Shown here one piece after another: positions 25,801 through 34,165 of a DNA stretch of 64,000 nt. The notes below the pieces were generated by a model. It was not told where the DNA came from and made no database searches. It was given only the letters and a program-made list of their open reading frames with translations. Origin of the DNA: JAADHX01 sp964569385. Lineage in GTDB: Bacteria > Actinomycetota > Acidimicrobiia > Acidimicrobiales > Poriferisodalaceae. Where the stretch lies: the NCBI GenBank assembly GCA_964569385.1, contig CAZMUM010000003.1:89567-153566 (forward strand), in the 5' to 3' direction. Numbering within the stretch: position 1 is the first letter of the stretch; the number at the start of each line of letters is the position of its first letter. The position numbers and the translations under genes are program-made.

Positions 25801-27388
25801 AGTGCCCGGCAGCCGACCCGGTGAGCGCTCGCGGGTCGGCCGAGCCGGCTAGGCCGTCGGCGGTGACATCGATGAGGTGCGCGTGCCCGAACCCGGAGTC
25901 GTGGGCCGGCTGGCTTTCGGTGACGTGGCCACGGTCGGCCAATCCGGAGTGCCAGTCGGGTGCGTGGCCCTCAACCTCCACGACAAGTTCATCGGGAGTA
26001 CTCCATGTGTGGAAGCCGCTCGGGTTCTTGCTGCGAAGTCGCCAACGACCCGATGCGATGGCTCGTCCTGGCGACTCATTGGAGTGCAACAGGCGGGCGA
26101 GCAACTGGAGTACCACCTGAGGCTGGCTATCGCCGCCCATGGTGCCTAGAACAGTGCGTAATGAGCCGTCGGGGTTTGCGACCAATGCCGGGGCCAGTGT
26201 ATGGGGCGGTCGTCTGAGCGGCCCATACTCGGCGCCATGGCCCTCGCGAAGGTTGAAACCGAGCCCGCGATTGTGCACGAAGATGCGCGTTGAGGGCTCA
26301 GCCAGTCCTGAACCCCAACCGCCTGCGTTCGATTGGATCAACGAAACGCCCATGCGGTTGCGGTCGACGGCGCACATGTACATCGTGTCGCCGGATTGCC
26401 CTGGGCTAGCCAGCCCCGAGGTGTGGTCCGGCGAAATGGCGGCCAACCGGGGCGCGAGCCGTTCGGGTGCCACCAGATCCATGCCGTTGGCTCGGTCGTC
26501 AAGCACATCGGGCCGGTCGAACCCAGCCTGGCGCGATGCCTCGACCAACAGATGGGCCCACAGTGGGTCGCTAGTGTCTGTCGGTAGATCGAGCCTGTCG
26601 GCAATCCAGGCCGAAGCCAACGAAAGGTAGCCCTGGGAGTTGGGCGGGGTGGTCCACAACGTATGGCCGAACGCATCGAGGGTGACTGGTTCGACCCAAT
26701 CGGCTTGCGAAGCTTTGAGATCTTCCTCGGTGAACTCGCCTTGACCCAAAGTTATGAGGCCACGACCAAACTCGCCTCGATAGAAGCCCTCTCGCCCATC
26801 GGACACAATGGCTTTCAGAGTTCTGGCCACTCCAGGCCGACGGATACGGGTCCCAGGCCGAAGCGGGCCGGGCTCGGTGTAGTCGGCGGCCCATGGGTAG
26901 TGGCGGACTCGTTCGACCGAGTTCACCAGGATAGGCGAAGCTGGAAAACCATCCTCGGCCAATTCGATTGCGGGGGCCAGTACCGCCCCAAACGGCAACT
27001 TGCCGTGGCGTTGGTGCAGCGCGAACCATCCGTCGACACATCCAGGGACTGGCGTGGCCCTGATGTCGTCTTGCATCGGGAGTTCGTCTAGACCCTCGGC
27101 CCGCGCTCGGTCGGCGTCGGCACCAGAACCGGCGTGACCAGACGCGTTGAGGGTGTCTGGAGCTGAGTTGGCCCCATGGTGCACGAGAGCCCACAGGTCG
27201 CCGCCCATGCCACACAAATGCTGCGATGTGACAGCTAGGACGGCGCTGGTGGCGATGGCGGCATCGACTGCGCTGCCGTTGGCCCTGAGCATGTCGACAC
27301 CCGCTGAGCTAGCCAGGTGGTCGATCGAACAGACCATGCCCGACGGTGCATGGGTTGTGAGATGTGGAACTTGCAGCGGCTGGCTCAT
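25799..27388 (-). CDS. ggt: Gamma-glutamyltransferase-family protein
   Basis: 529 residues from ATG at 27388; the 37-codon extension to 27499 is arginine-rich and unlike the family. The N-terminal half has GMVCSIDHLASSAGVDMLRANGSAVDAAIA and CGMGGDLWALVHH. The autoprocessing region reads SGDTMYMCAVD, placing the nucleophilic Thr near residue 335, followed by QSNAGGWGSGL and FNLREG. Family members cleave gamma-glutamyl amides or related N-acyl bonds as a self-cleaved heterodimer. No clear signal peptide, so a cytosolic form is possible. The start codon lies only 5 bases from a plus-strand ATG. Confidence 0.85.
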   Translation of the reverse strand: MSQPLQVPHLTTHAPSGMVCSIDHLASSAGVDMLRANGSAVDAAIATSAVLAVTSQHLCGMGGDLWALVHHGANSAPDTLNASGHAGSGADADRARAEGLDELPMQDDIRATPVPGCVDGWFALHQRHGKLPFGAVLAPAIELAEDGFPASPILVNSVERVRHYPWAADYTEPGPLRPGTRIRRPGVARTLKAIVSDGREGFYRGEFGRGLITLGQGEFTEEDLKASQADWVEPVTLDAFGHTLWTTPPNSQGYLSLASAWIADRLDLPTDTSDPLWAHLLVEASRQAGFDRPDVLDDRANGMDLVAPERLAPRLAAISPDHTSGLASPGQSGDTMYMCAVDRNRMGVSLIQSNAGGWGSGLAEPSTRIFVHNRGLGFNLREGHGAEYGPLRRPPHTLAPALVANPDGSLRTVLGTMGGDSQPQVVLQLLARLLHSNESPGRAIASGRWRLRSKNPSGFHTWSTPDELVVEVEGHAPDWHSGLADRGHVTESQPAHDSGFGHAHLIDVTADGLAGSADPRALTGSAAGH

Positions 27389-27565
27389 GAACCATGAGCC
27401 TACGAGGAGCCGCCTCAGGTATCGCAGATGACGTCGTGGCCATAGACGGCGTCGGCACACAGCGAATTGTTGCCGGGGGACTGGTGTCGTCGACAGCAAC
27501 CGAGCTAGGAGTCCCTGGTGATGGCAGCGAGCCCGAGTCGTTCGAGCGGAAGGCCCTAAACGCGA

Positions 27566-27569
27566 CTAG
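27566..27569. repeat. Target-site duplication CTAG, left
   Basis: CTAG directly precedes the left inverted terminal repeat of the insertion sequence and is repeated at 28868-28871 after the right one. A 4-bp CTAG duplication fits the YTAR target preference of IS5-group elements. Confidence 0.75.
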
Positions 27570-28867
27570 CAGGGTGCTGAAAAAGTCGGTTGGTGCTCGC
27601 GTTTGGTGTCGGGATCGAAGACACTGGGGGTATGCGCGGAACTCCTGATCATCAGTTGTCTATGTTGTCGTCGTTGTCGACGGAGGATTTGATCCCGGCT
27701 GATCATCCGATCCGGCGGATTCGGGTGGTGGTTGATGAGGTTTTGGCCGGTCTCGATGCCGAGTTCGACGCAATGTATGCGGGCTCGGGCCGCCGGTCGG
27801 TGCCACCGGAGCAGTTGTTGAAAGCAACAGTGTTAATGGCGATGTACTCGATGCGTTCAGAACGAGCGTTTTGTGAACGGCTCAATTACGACATGTTGTT
27901 CAAGTGGTTCCTTGGTCTGGCAATCGATGACAGAGCCTTCGATGCGACAACGTTCAGCAAGAACCGGGAACGGCTCCTTCAACATGAGATCGCTGATCGG
28001 TTCTTCGCTGCGGTCGTTGTGCAGGCGAAGCTGCGCCGTTACATGTCATCAGATCATTTCTCTGTTGATGGGACGCTGTTGCAGGCGTGGGCGTCGCACA
28101 AGAGTTTCAAACCCGACAACGCCACCGACGATGATCGTGGTGACAGTAATGGGTTCAAGGGCCGTAACGCCGAAGTGGATTTTCATGGCCAGAAACGGGG
28201 CAACGCGACTCACACCTCAACCACCGATCCTGAGGCGTTGCTGTTCCGTAAGTCCAGCAACACCGCAGCGGAGCTGTCCTATATGGGGCATCTGCTGATC
28301 GAGAACCGGACCGGGCTGATCGTCGATGCCGAGTTGACCCAAGCAACCGGTTACGCCGAGCGGGACTGCGCCACCGACATGCTGAAACGGTTACCGACCA
28401 GGCAACGGCGGCGCACAGTCGGAGCCGACAAAAACTATGACACCAAACAGTTTGTGGCTGATGTCCGGCGGTTGGGGTTCACACCCCATGTCGCACAAAA
28501 CAACAAGGGGCGCCGCTCAGCGATCGATGGTCGCACTACCCGCCACGATGGTCATGGCGTGTCTCAGCGGATCCGTAAACGGGTCGAGGAACCGTTCGGT
28601 TGGATCAAAACCGTCGGCGCTGGCCGCAAAGTCCGCTACATCGGCCAAGAACGCAACCGGGCCTGGTTCAAAACCGAAGCCGCTGTGTACAACATCATCA
28701 GAATCTGCGCCCTCGACGCCGCCAACACCCCATAAACCCGGCCGGCCCAACAACAGGCCTTCACCGGCCAAACCGGCTGACAAGTAGCCGCCAACAACCC
28801 CGCGCACCCCGCCAATCGTCACCCGCCGATACGAACCGCCGCTCAAACCCCGAATTTCATCACCCTG
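27570..28867 (+). mobile_element. Intact IS5-family insertion sequence, 1298 bp
   Basis: The left end CAGGGTGCTGAAA (27570-27582) and the reverse complement of the right end CAGGGTGATGAAA (28855-28867) match at 12 of 13 bases, and CTAG flanks both. The single transposase gene is full length. Perfect target duplication and an open transposase frame indicate recent, possibly still active, insertion. The element separates a gamma-glutamyltransferase-like gene from a lipoprotein gene and may have broken a small plus-strand ORF. Confidence 0.85.
27632..28735 (+). CDS. IS5-family DDE transposase
   Basis: 367 residues from ATG at 27632. The N-terminal DUF772-like domain (LIPADHPIRRIRVVVDEVL, SMRSERAFCERLNYDMLFKW) is followed by DDE catalytic segments: HFSVDGTLLQAW (first Asp), TVGADKNYDTKQF (second Asp) and KRVEEPFGWIKTVG (Glu, in the Y/R-xx-E-type signature). 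All three residues are present, so the enzyme should be active. The segment SHKSFKPDNATDDDRGDSNG is the usual insertion after the first Asp. Encoded by the element between 27570 and 28867. Confidence 0.92.
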   Translation: MRGTPDHQLSMLSSLSTEDLIPADHPIRRIRVVVDEVLAGLDAEFDAMYAGSGRRSVPPEQLLKATVLMAMYSMRSERAFCERLNYDMLFKWFLGLAIDDRAFDATTFSKNRERLLQHEIADRFFAAVVVQAKLRRYMSSDHFSVDGTLLQAWASHKSFKPDNATDDDRGDSNGFKGRNAEVDFHGQKRGNATHTSTTDPEALLFRKSSNTAAELSYMGHLLIENRTGLIVDAELTQATGYAERDCATDMLKRLPTRQRRRTVGADKNYDTKQFVADVRRLGFTPHVAQNNKGRRSAIDGRTTRHDGHGVSQRIRKRVEEPFGWIKTVGAGRKVRYIGQERNRAWFKTEAAVYNIIRICALDAANTP

Positions 28868-28871
28868 CTAG
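28868..28871. repeat. Target-site duplication CTAG, right
   Basis: Second copy of the CTAG duplication, immediately after the right terminal inverted repeat. Confidence 0.75.
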
Positions 28872-29042
28872 CAGCGCTGTCACCGCCACTGCCTCGAATT
28901 TGATGGGCCGAGCCACACTTCGTGTAGCTCACGTCCTCAAGTTGACGTCGCGCCCTGCTCGGCTACGACCACCAACCCTTGGAACTAGTCGTCTACGCCA
29001 GAAACTGGCTTGATGAGGGCGTGTTTTGGGACCTGTAGCACC

Positions 29043-29747
29043 TCAACAGGACAGGCTTGCGTTGGCTGCCGCGGCTGCTATAGCGGAATCGAGCTGCGGG
29101 TCGCCTGGCAGCGCAAGCCGAACAGTCTCTATCGGGCCAGATATTGGTGCTGCCGCGTCTGCCAGCAGCAGGCTAAGGGTGATGATTCCCGCCAAACGTG
29201 ATTGCCCATCAACAGCCAGGAGCGGTCCAGCGGTGCAGATCGCGGCAGCCCGGTCCGATTCCGACATCGAATCGGATTGGGCGAGTCTTGCGCCGAGGTT
29301 GCCACAGGCCGCCTGTTCACCAGCAGCGCACTCCAAGATGACCGCAGATACTGCGGTGTTGTCGAAGACGCCGTCGGTATCGACAAGGACCGCGCCGTCG
29401 TCGAACCCATCGGGCTCGATATCAGTACGGGTACCGTCATCGCTCGTGCCTACGACGTCGGCAGCCTCGTCATCGCCAGTCTCGTCGCTGCTCGCGGCCG
29501 CGGTGTTGTCGGTGTTCGAGGCGCTATCGCCATCGTTGGCGGTGTCATCGGTTGCTGAAGGATCGGCAGAGCCAGCGGCGACAATCGACGAGGCCGCGTC
29601 ACTCTGAGAGGCTGCGCCCGTTTGAGAGGCCGCGGTCGTGGTTGCTCCAGACTCGGCCGCGTCGCCGCTGCTGGTACACGCGCCGACCAGCAGCAACATG
29701 ACGCCCACGATGGCAAGCAGTTTCGAGCGAACAACAAAAGAACCCAT
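29043..29747 (-). CDS. Putative lipoprotein with Ser/Thr/Ala-rich linker
   Basis: 234 residues from ATG at 29747; the longer frame overlaps hup. A lipoprotein signal peptide ends in the lipobox LVGAC (Cys near residue 22). A low-complexity, acidic Ser/Thr/Ala/Asp linker of about 90 residues follows, then a C-terminal folded domain of about 110 residues with four cysteines (VILECAAGEQAACGNLG, AAICTAG, and the final ASLSC), which could form disulfides outside the membrane. No family recognised; probably an envelope-exposed protein. Confidence 0.75.
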   Translation of the reverse strand: MGSFVVRSKLLAIVGVMLLLVGACTSSGDAAESGATTTAASQTGAASQSDAASSIVAAGSADPSATDDTANDGDSASNTDNTAAASSDETGDDEAADVVGTSDDGTRTDIEPDGFDDGAVLVDTDGVFDNTAVSAVILECAAGEQAACGNLGARLAQSDSMSESDRAAAICTAGPLLAVDGQSRLAGIITLSLLLADAAAPISGPIETVRLALPGDPQLDSAIAAAAANASLSC

Positions 29748-29802
29748 GTAATGGTTGTCGGCCACATACCGCAGAACCTGAACGCATCCGGTACGCGAAG
29801 AA

Positions 29803-29823
29803 GCCCGGGCGCAACGCCCGGGC
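29803..29823 (-). terminator. Terminator-like hairpin after hup
   Basis: A perfect 9-bp stem, GCCCGGGCG / CGCCCGGGC with a 3-base loop, lies 23 bases past the hup stop; on the minus strand it is followed by TTCTTCG. It lies between hup and the lipoprotein gene, both minus strand, and probably ends hup transcription. Confidence 0.65.
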
Positions 29824-29845
29824 CCCGCAAAGAACGCAGGTGGCG

Positions 29846-30139
29846 CTATCGCTTCTTTCTTGCTGTCAGCAACCATACTTTCATCGGAGCCGAAGTCGAG
29901 AGCTTGATCGAGCGACTCTTCTTGATCTTGATTGTTTCGCCCGTCTGCGGGTTGCGGCCCTTACGAGGTGCGCGCTCCGACATCGAGAGGGTCCCGAAAC
30001 CAGGCCAAGCGACCTTCTCGCCCGACTTGACCTGCTCAGCGGCATGGTCGAAGAACGCTGCCAAAACAGCATCGGTGGTCGACTTGTCGGTCCCGGCGCG
30101 ATCCGCGACGGACTGGATCAGTTCTGCCTTAGTGGCCAT
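29846..30139 (-). CDS. hup: HU-family DNA-binding protein
   Basis: 97 residues. The whole protein is an HU fold: MATKAELIQSVADRAG, the hinge GFGTLSMSERAPRKGRNPQTG (with the conserved GRNPxTG arm) and the C-terminal strand. The mycobacterial Lys/Ala tail is missing, so this is the short form. HU dimers bend DNA and compact the nucleoid. A good AGGAG ribosome site precedes the ATG and a strong hairpin follows the gene, fitting a highly expressed single-gene unit. Confidence 0.95.
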   Translation of the reverse strand: MATKAELIQSVADRAGTDKSTTDAVLAAFFDHAAEQVKSGEKVAWPGFGTLSMSERAPRKGRNPQTGETIKIKKSRSIKLSTSAPMKVWLLTARKKR

Positions 30140-30197
30140 GTATCTCTCCTGGGCTCAGCCGAATAGGCGTATTGCCAAATGGGGGAACACAGATCGA

Positions 30198-30226
30198 ACC
30201 ACCAGAATCCGCACTAGTGGTGGATT
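30198..30226. promoter_or_regulatory. Inverted repeats upstream of hup
   Basis: CCACCA (30199-30204) pairs with TGGTGG (30218-30223), interleaved with AATCC/GGATT. The repeat is 60-85 bases ahead of the hup start and could be an operator; no regulator is identified. Confidence 0.25.
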
Positions 30227-30285
30227 TCAGGCCCAAAACTTGAGAAATTGATGCCGCCAGCCCCTGGTGCCACGAAACTACCCTC

Positions 30286-31074
30286 CTAGTACCACAGACC
30301 GCGGTCGACGAACACCGAACGCAGCGTTTGAGGTCGGTCGGTCATGATGGCGTCTACACCGAGATCAAGAAGTCGACCCATTTCAGCTGCATCGTCGATC
30401 GTCCAAACGTGTACCGCTAGGCCCCGTTTCTTGGCCGTGGCCAGGAATCGTTTGTCCACAATGCGAACGCCGCGCACAGACGGCGGCACCTGAGCTACCT
30501 CACCTGGCGATGAGCCGAACGGAAAGCGCCATGAGGCCAGCCGTAGTTTGAGGATCGAAGCGGTGCCAAGGCCGAGACACACATCGGCACCAAACCGCTC
30601 CCTGAACCAGCGCAGACGTTTGTCCGAAAACGAGCCGATGCACACGCGATCGAGGCAGTCGAGGTCGGCGAGCGCAGCAGCAAGTGGTTCTACTGAGCTG
30701 TCTTGTTTGGGGTCAACCGTGACCGACATCTCCGGGAACGTCTTCATCAGCTCTTCGAAGCGAGGAATGGGCGCCAGCGTCCCGTCGAGACCACGAACTC
30801 GCGCTTTTGCGACATCGACCCAGGACATTTCGCTAATCCGCCCGGAATACTCGGTTACCCGATCGAGCGTGGCGTCGTGAAACGCAACCAAGACACCGTC
30901 AGCTGTGACATGCACATCGGTCTCGAGATAGCGATAACCAAGGTCGGCCGCATTCTGGAATGCCGCCATGGTGTTCTCGGGTTGGTCGATCGCGCCGCCG
31001 CGATGCGCAATGGGGATCGGGCCGTCGTGGTCGAGAAACGAGTGTGTGGCGGTGGCTGGTGTCACCGATGGCAC
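30286..31074 (-). CDS. Glycerophosphodiester phosphodiesterase
   Basis: 262 residues. The GDPD catalytic core is clear: IAHRGGAIDQPENTMAAF (His-Arg and Glu), LETDVHVTADGVLVAFHD (metal-binding Glu/Asp and general acid His), VTVDPKQDS, and the C-terminal VHVWTIDDAAEM and DAIMTDRP. No signal peptide, so it acts in the cytoplasm on glycerophosphodiesters from phospholipid turnover, releasing glycerol-3-phosphate. Divergent from the acyl-CoA synthetase gene at 31141. Confidence 0.92.
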   Translation of the reverse strand: MPSVTPATATHSFLDHDGPIPIAHRGGAIDQPENTMAAFQNAADLGYRYLETDVHVTADGVLVAFHDATLDRVTEYSGRISEMSWVDVAKARVRGLDGTLAPIPRFEELMKTFPEMSVTVDPKQDSSVEPLAAALADLDCLDRVCIGSFSDKRLRWFRERFGADVCLGLGTASILKLRLASWRFPFGSSPGEVAQVPPSVRGVRIVDKRFLATAKKRGLAVHVWTIDDAAEMGRLLDLGVDAIMTDRPQTLRSVFVDRGLWY

Positions 31075-31140
31075 GGTAGAGCAAGTTCTACGACACCGCG
31101 ATGATGGGCAACCGCGCCAGGGTTGCTACTTTCTCGGTCT

Positions 31141-32706
31141 ATGAGTGACAACGCCGCGCTTTTTCACCCAGGCATACATGCCGCGACGACACCCGATAAG
31201 GCGGCCTATGTAATCGAGCCCTCAGGCGACGTCGTCACATACCGAGAGCTCGAAGAGCTGTCGAATCAGTTCGCCCATTTGTTGCGCGACGTGGGGCTCA
31301 AGCGGGGCGACCACATCAGTTTGGTGCTCGAGAACCATCGTCTCTATTTCGTGCTCTGCTGGGGCGCACAGCGCGCTGGGCTCTACTACACCGCCATATC
31401 CAGTCGTCTTGGTGTCGAAGAAACTGTCTACATCGTCAACAACAGCGATTCGCGGGTGTTCATCGCTTCAAACAAAAAGAGGGATGTGGCCGCGGCCATC
31501 GTGGCCGATACCCCAGTGGTCAAGTTGCGTTTGATGATCGATGGGGTCATCGAAGGTCACGAATCGTTCGAAGACAAGCTTGCCGGCTACCCCACCACGC
31601 CGATCGCCGACGAAAGCGAAGGCACCGACATGTTGTACTCCTCGGGTACAACGGGCCTCCCCAAGGGCGTTCTAGTGCCACTACCCGAGGGCGAATTCGG
31701 CACTTCAGACACAATCGTGCCACTCGTTTCGTTGCTGTACGGGGGATCGAACGAATCGGTCTATCTTTCGCCTGCGCCGCTCTATCACGCGGCGCCGCTT
31801 CGATTCTGTCTGGCGATGCAACGCATGGGTGCCACCGTGGTGGTGATGGAGAATTTCGACGCCGAAGCAGCTTTGGCGCTCATTGAGCGATACAACGTCA
31901 CGATTTCGCAGTGGGTACCGACGATGTTTGTACGCATGTTCAAACTCGAAGAGTCGGTGCGGGCAAAATACGACCTCTCAAGCCACAAGACGGCAATTCA
32001 CGCTGCCGCGCCATGCCCCAAAGAGGTCAAGCAGGCGCTAATCGAGTGGTGGGGGCCGATCGTAAACGAGTACTACGCAGGGTCAGAAGGCAACGGCTTC
32101 GTTCAGTGCAACAGCCACGACTGGCTTGAGCATCCTGGCACTGTTGGCAAACCGCTCAACGCAATCGTGCACATCTGTGCCGATGACGGCACAGAATTGG
32201 CCCCCGCCGAACCTGGCACGATCTACTTTGAGAGCGAGTCACGATTCGAATATCACGGCGACGCAGAAAAAACGAAGAGCTCGCGTCACCCCGATCATGA
32301 GAGTTGGTCGACGCTTGGCGACGTTGGTTACCTCGACGCCGACGGATTCCTGTTTCTGACCGATCGCAAAGCGTTCATGATCATCACCGGTGGGGTCAAC
32401 GTTTACCCCCAAGAGGCCGAGAATCGCCTCATCATTCATCCCAAGGTGATGGACGCTGCGGTGCTTGGCGTGCCTAACGACGACTTCGGCGAAGAAGTAA
32501 AGGCAGTTGTTCAGCCCATCGATATGGCTGACGCAACTCCGGAGTTCGAGCGGGAACTCATCGCTTGGTGTCGCGAGGCCTTGGCCGATGTGAAGTGCCC
32601 GCGATCAGTCGATTTTAGACCAGAGCTGCCCCGCCACCCAACCGGAAAACTTTACAAACGGCTTCTCAAAGACGAGTACTGGCAAGCCGCCGGGCGGGCC
32701 ATCTGA
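31141..32706 (+). CDS. Acyl-CoA synthetase (AMP-forming, FadD-like)
   Basis: 521 residues. LYSSGTTGLPKGVL near residue 165 is the phosphate-binding motif, YYAGSEGNGF near 310 the adenylate motif, STLGDVGYLDADGFLFLTDR near 390 the hinge, and PTGKLYKRLLK carries the catalytic lysine. It activates a carboxylic acid as CoA ester; the acid cannot be read from sequence (fatty, aryl or steroid-derived acids are all handled by this subfamily). Single gene, divergent from the glycerophosphodiesterase. A second such gene lies in the lipid operon. Confidence 0.9.
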   Translation: MSDNAALFHPGIHAATTPDKAAYVIEPSGDVVTYRELEELSNQFAHLLRDVGLKRGDHISLVLENHRLYFVLCWGAQRAGLYYTAISSRLGVEETVYIVNNSDSRVFIASNKKRDVAAAIVADTPVVKLRLMIDGVIEGHESFEDKLAGYPTTPIADESEGTDMLYSSGTTGLPKGVLVPLPEGEFGTSDTIVPLVSLLYGGSNESVYLSPAPLYHAAPLRFCLAMQRMGATVVVMENFDAEAALALIERYNVTISQWVPTMFVRMFKLEESVRAKYDLSSHKTAIHAAAPCPKEVKQALIEWWGPIVNEYYAGSEGNGFVQCNSHDWLEHPGTVGKPLNAIVHICADDGTELAPAEPGTIYFESESRFEYHGDAEKTKSSRHPDHESWSTLGDVGYLDADGFLFLTDRKAFMIITGGVNVYPQEAENRLIIHPKVMDAAVLGVPNDDFGEEVKAVVQPIDMADATPEFERELIAWCREALADVKCPRSVDFRPELPRHPTGKLYKRLLKDEYWQAAGRAI

Positions 32707-32714
32707 GCCTTCAA

Positions 32715-33443
32715 TCAGCAGTGCGTGGGTCGCAATACGACGCCTTGGGCCGTGGTTAGGCCAACCATCGCGAAGTTGTGGCGGTCAACGTCTGCACACC
32801 TATCGATGTCGGCGAAGAACGCGCCCACCTCGTCATCGTCGCGAGGCCGTCGCCAGGCCAATGCATGTTCGGCCTTGGCCTCGCGGACGCGTCTAGCCAG
32901 CTCTGACCGATCGGGCGACGCTCCCAGCACGAGTCCGGCGAGATGTTCGGCGCAGTGACGATCCTCGGAGGTTCGAGGGCCCGTGCAAACAATCTGAACC
33001 GATCTGATGCCGTGGTCGGTCACAAGAACTGCGATGTAGCGGGCAATAGCCCCAACCGTGGTGGCTGCACCCGCGATGAGGTGGTCGGCGTTTGCTGCCA
33101 TCAGGCCTTGGGTGCCGTTGCTGGTCCGTTGCCCAATACGAACCCCAGCCAGATCGAGGCGCCGCAGGCTCAGCGCCGAGTTATCGGCGTCGAACCCATC
33201 GATGTGGCGACCCCTTTCCTCGCCCATTAGTAGATCGACCTCACCAACCGTACGAAGCTGGTTGGCCTGATCGATCGAGCCCACACACGTGATGCTCGAA
33301 GCGCCATATTCGAAAGCGAACGCGGCGGTCGTGAACGCTCTAATCACGTCTATGGCCACCACACAATCGGCCCGCGGCAACGGATCACTGCTCAGATTGA
33401 CGATCTCGACGGTAGGGCCTGTCGCCGCTTCGCCGTTCGCCAC
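32715..33443 (-). CDS. comB: 2-phosphosulfolactate phosphatase-like protein (ComB)
   Basis: 242 residues. CVVAIDVIRAFTTAAFAFEYGA near residue 27 is the ComB opening motif, LLMGEERGRHIDGFDADNSA the second, and QRTSNGTQGLMAA the third. ComB removes phosphate from 2-phosphosulfolactate in coenzyme M synthesis, but bacterial homologues occur without that pathway and their substrate is uncertain; no other com gene is here. 10 bases separate its stop from the phosphatase gene on the same strand, suggesting an operon. Confidence 0.85.
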   Translation of the reverse strand: MANGEAATGPTVEIVNLSSDPLPRADCVVAIDVIRAFTTAAFAFEYGASSITCVGSIDQANQLRTVGEVDLLMGEERGRHIDGFDADNSALSLRRLDLAGVRIGQRTSNGTQGLMAANADHLIAGAATTVGAIARYIAVLVTDHGIRSVQIVCTGPRTSEDRHCAEHLAGLVLGASPDRSELARRVREAKAEHALAWRRPRDDDEVGAFFADIDRCADVDRHNFAMVGLTTAQGVVLRPTHC

Positions 33444-33453
33444 GACTAACCGT

Positions 33454-34086
33454 CTAGCGATGTTCTGGGTCGGGGAGTGGTCGCAGATGTGCTGTCTCGT
33501 TGATCGACTTGAGGCTGCGATGACCCCGTGACGATGCCATCACTCTGCTGACCGAGGTGTAGTCGACGTTGCAGAACATGAAGTCCTCGCTGGTCCGCCC
33601 GAGTACGTGGGCCAAGTACGCGTTGATCACCCCGCCATGGCAAACAACAGCCACGTTCTGGCCAGAGTGATCGTCGACTATGGCGTCGACTGTGCGAACA
33701 ACGAGTCCAAGAAAGTCGGCTGGGTCTTCGAGCGTGTAGCCGCCCGCCATCATCTGCTGCCAGCGGGGGTAATCGGTCTTCTTTAACTCGTCCATTGGTA
33801 TGTACGCCGCTTGGTCGGCGTCGAACTCAGCTATTCCTTCCCGCACCGCAGCGGTGTGACCGGTGATTGCCTCGAGCGGAGCGGCCGTCTCGCGGGCCCT
33901 GGCCATCGGCGACACATACACGGCGTGGATGCCCTCGTCGGCTAGCCAACGGGCCACTGCTTCGGCTTGGTCGTGCCCCAGGCCCTGGAGAGATGGATTT
34001 GCGGCAGTTCCGTCGGCGTTCTCGACGCGTTCGGGTAGGCCGTGTCTGATGAAGATGAGTTCCACGGCGGTGAGGATAGAGGCCAT
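33454..34086 (-). CDS. Histidine phosphatase (phosphoglycerate mutase-like)
   Basis: About 210 residues from ATG at 34086; ATG at 34104 and a later GTG are alternatives. FIRHG near the N-terminus holds the phospho-accepting His; VYVSPMARARETAAP contains the second Arg; VAVVCHGGVINAYL the second His. This is a general phosphatase superfamily including cobalamin and glucosyl-phosphoglycerate phosphatases; the substrate is not evident. It ends just before the comB-like start, so both probably share a transcript. Confidence 0.85.
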   Translation of the reverse strand: MASILTAVELIFIRHGLPERVENADGTAANPSLQGLGHDQAEAVARWLADEGIHAVYVSPMARARETAAPLEAITGHTAAVREGIAEFDADQAAYIPMDELKKTDYPRWQQMMAGGYTLEDPADFLGLVVRTVDAIVDDHSGQNVAVVCHGGVINAYLAHVLGRTSEDFMFCNVDYTSVSRVMASSRGHRSLKSINETAHLRPLPDPEHR

Positions 34087-34165
34087 TGGCCCATCGGCAC
34101 CCAATCAGGGCGTCTTTGGGCCTAATCGTCGCGCTCGGGCAACCGGGACCTGTACCTTGACCGCC

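Larger units (their letters stand above)
27394..29013 (+). pseudogene. Unknown ORF interrupted by the IS5-type element
   Basis: If the 1.3-kb insertion and one CTAG copy are removed, codons 27394-27569 join in frame with 28872-29013 and give a 105-residue protein running from MSLRGAASGIADDVVAIDG to LRQKLA before TGA. The joined product resembles no family I know. The first half has credible composition; the tail is Arg/Leu/Thr-rich. Against it, its ATG lies only 5 bases from the divergent GGT start, and a frame of this size can stay open by chance. Treated as a probable disrupted gene. Confidence 0.35.

Noticed and set aside
33863..34165. Upstream extension of pyruvate kinase
   Set aside because: It runs antisense through the histidine-phosphatase gene; the pyruvate kinase fold begins at MARRTKIIATIG.
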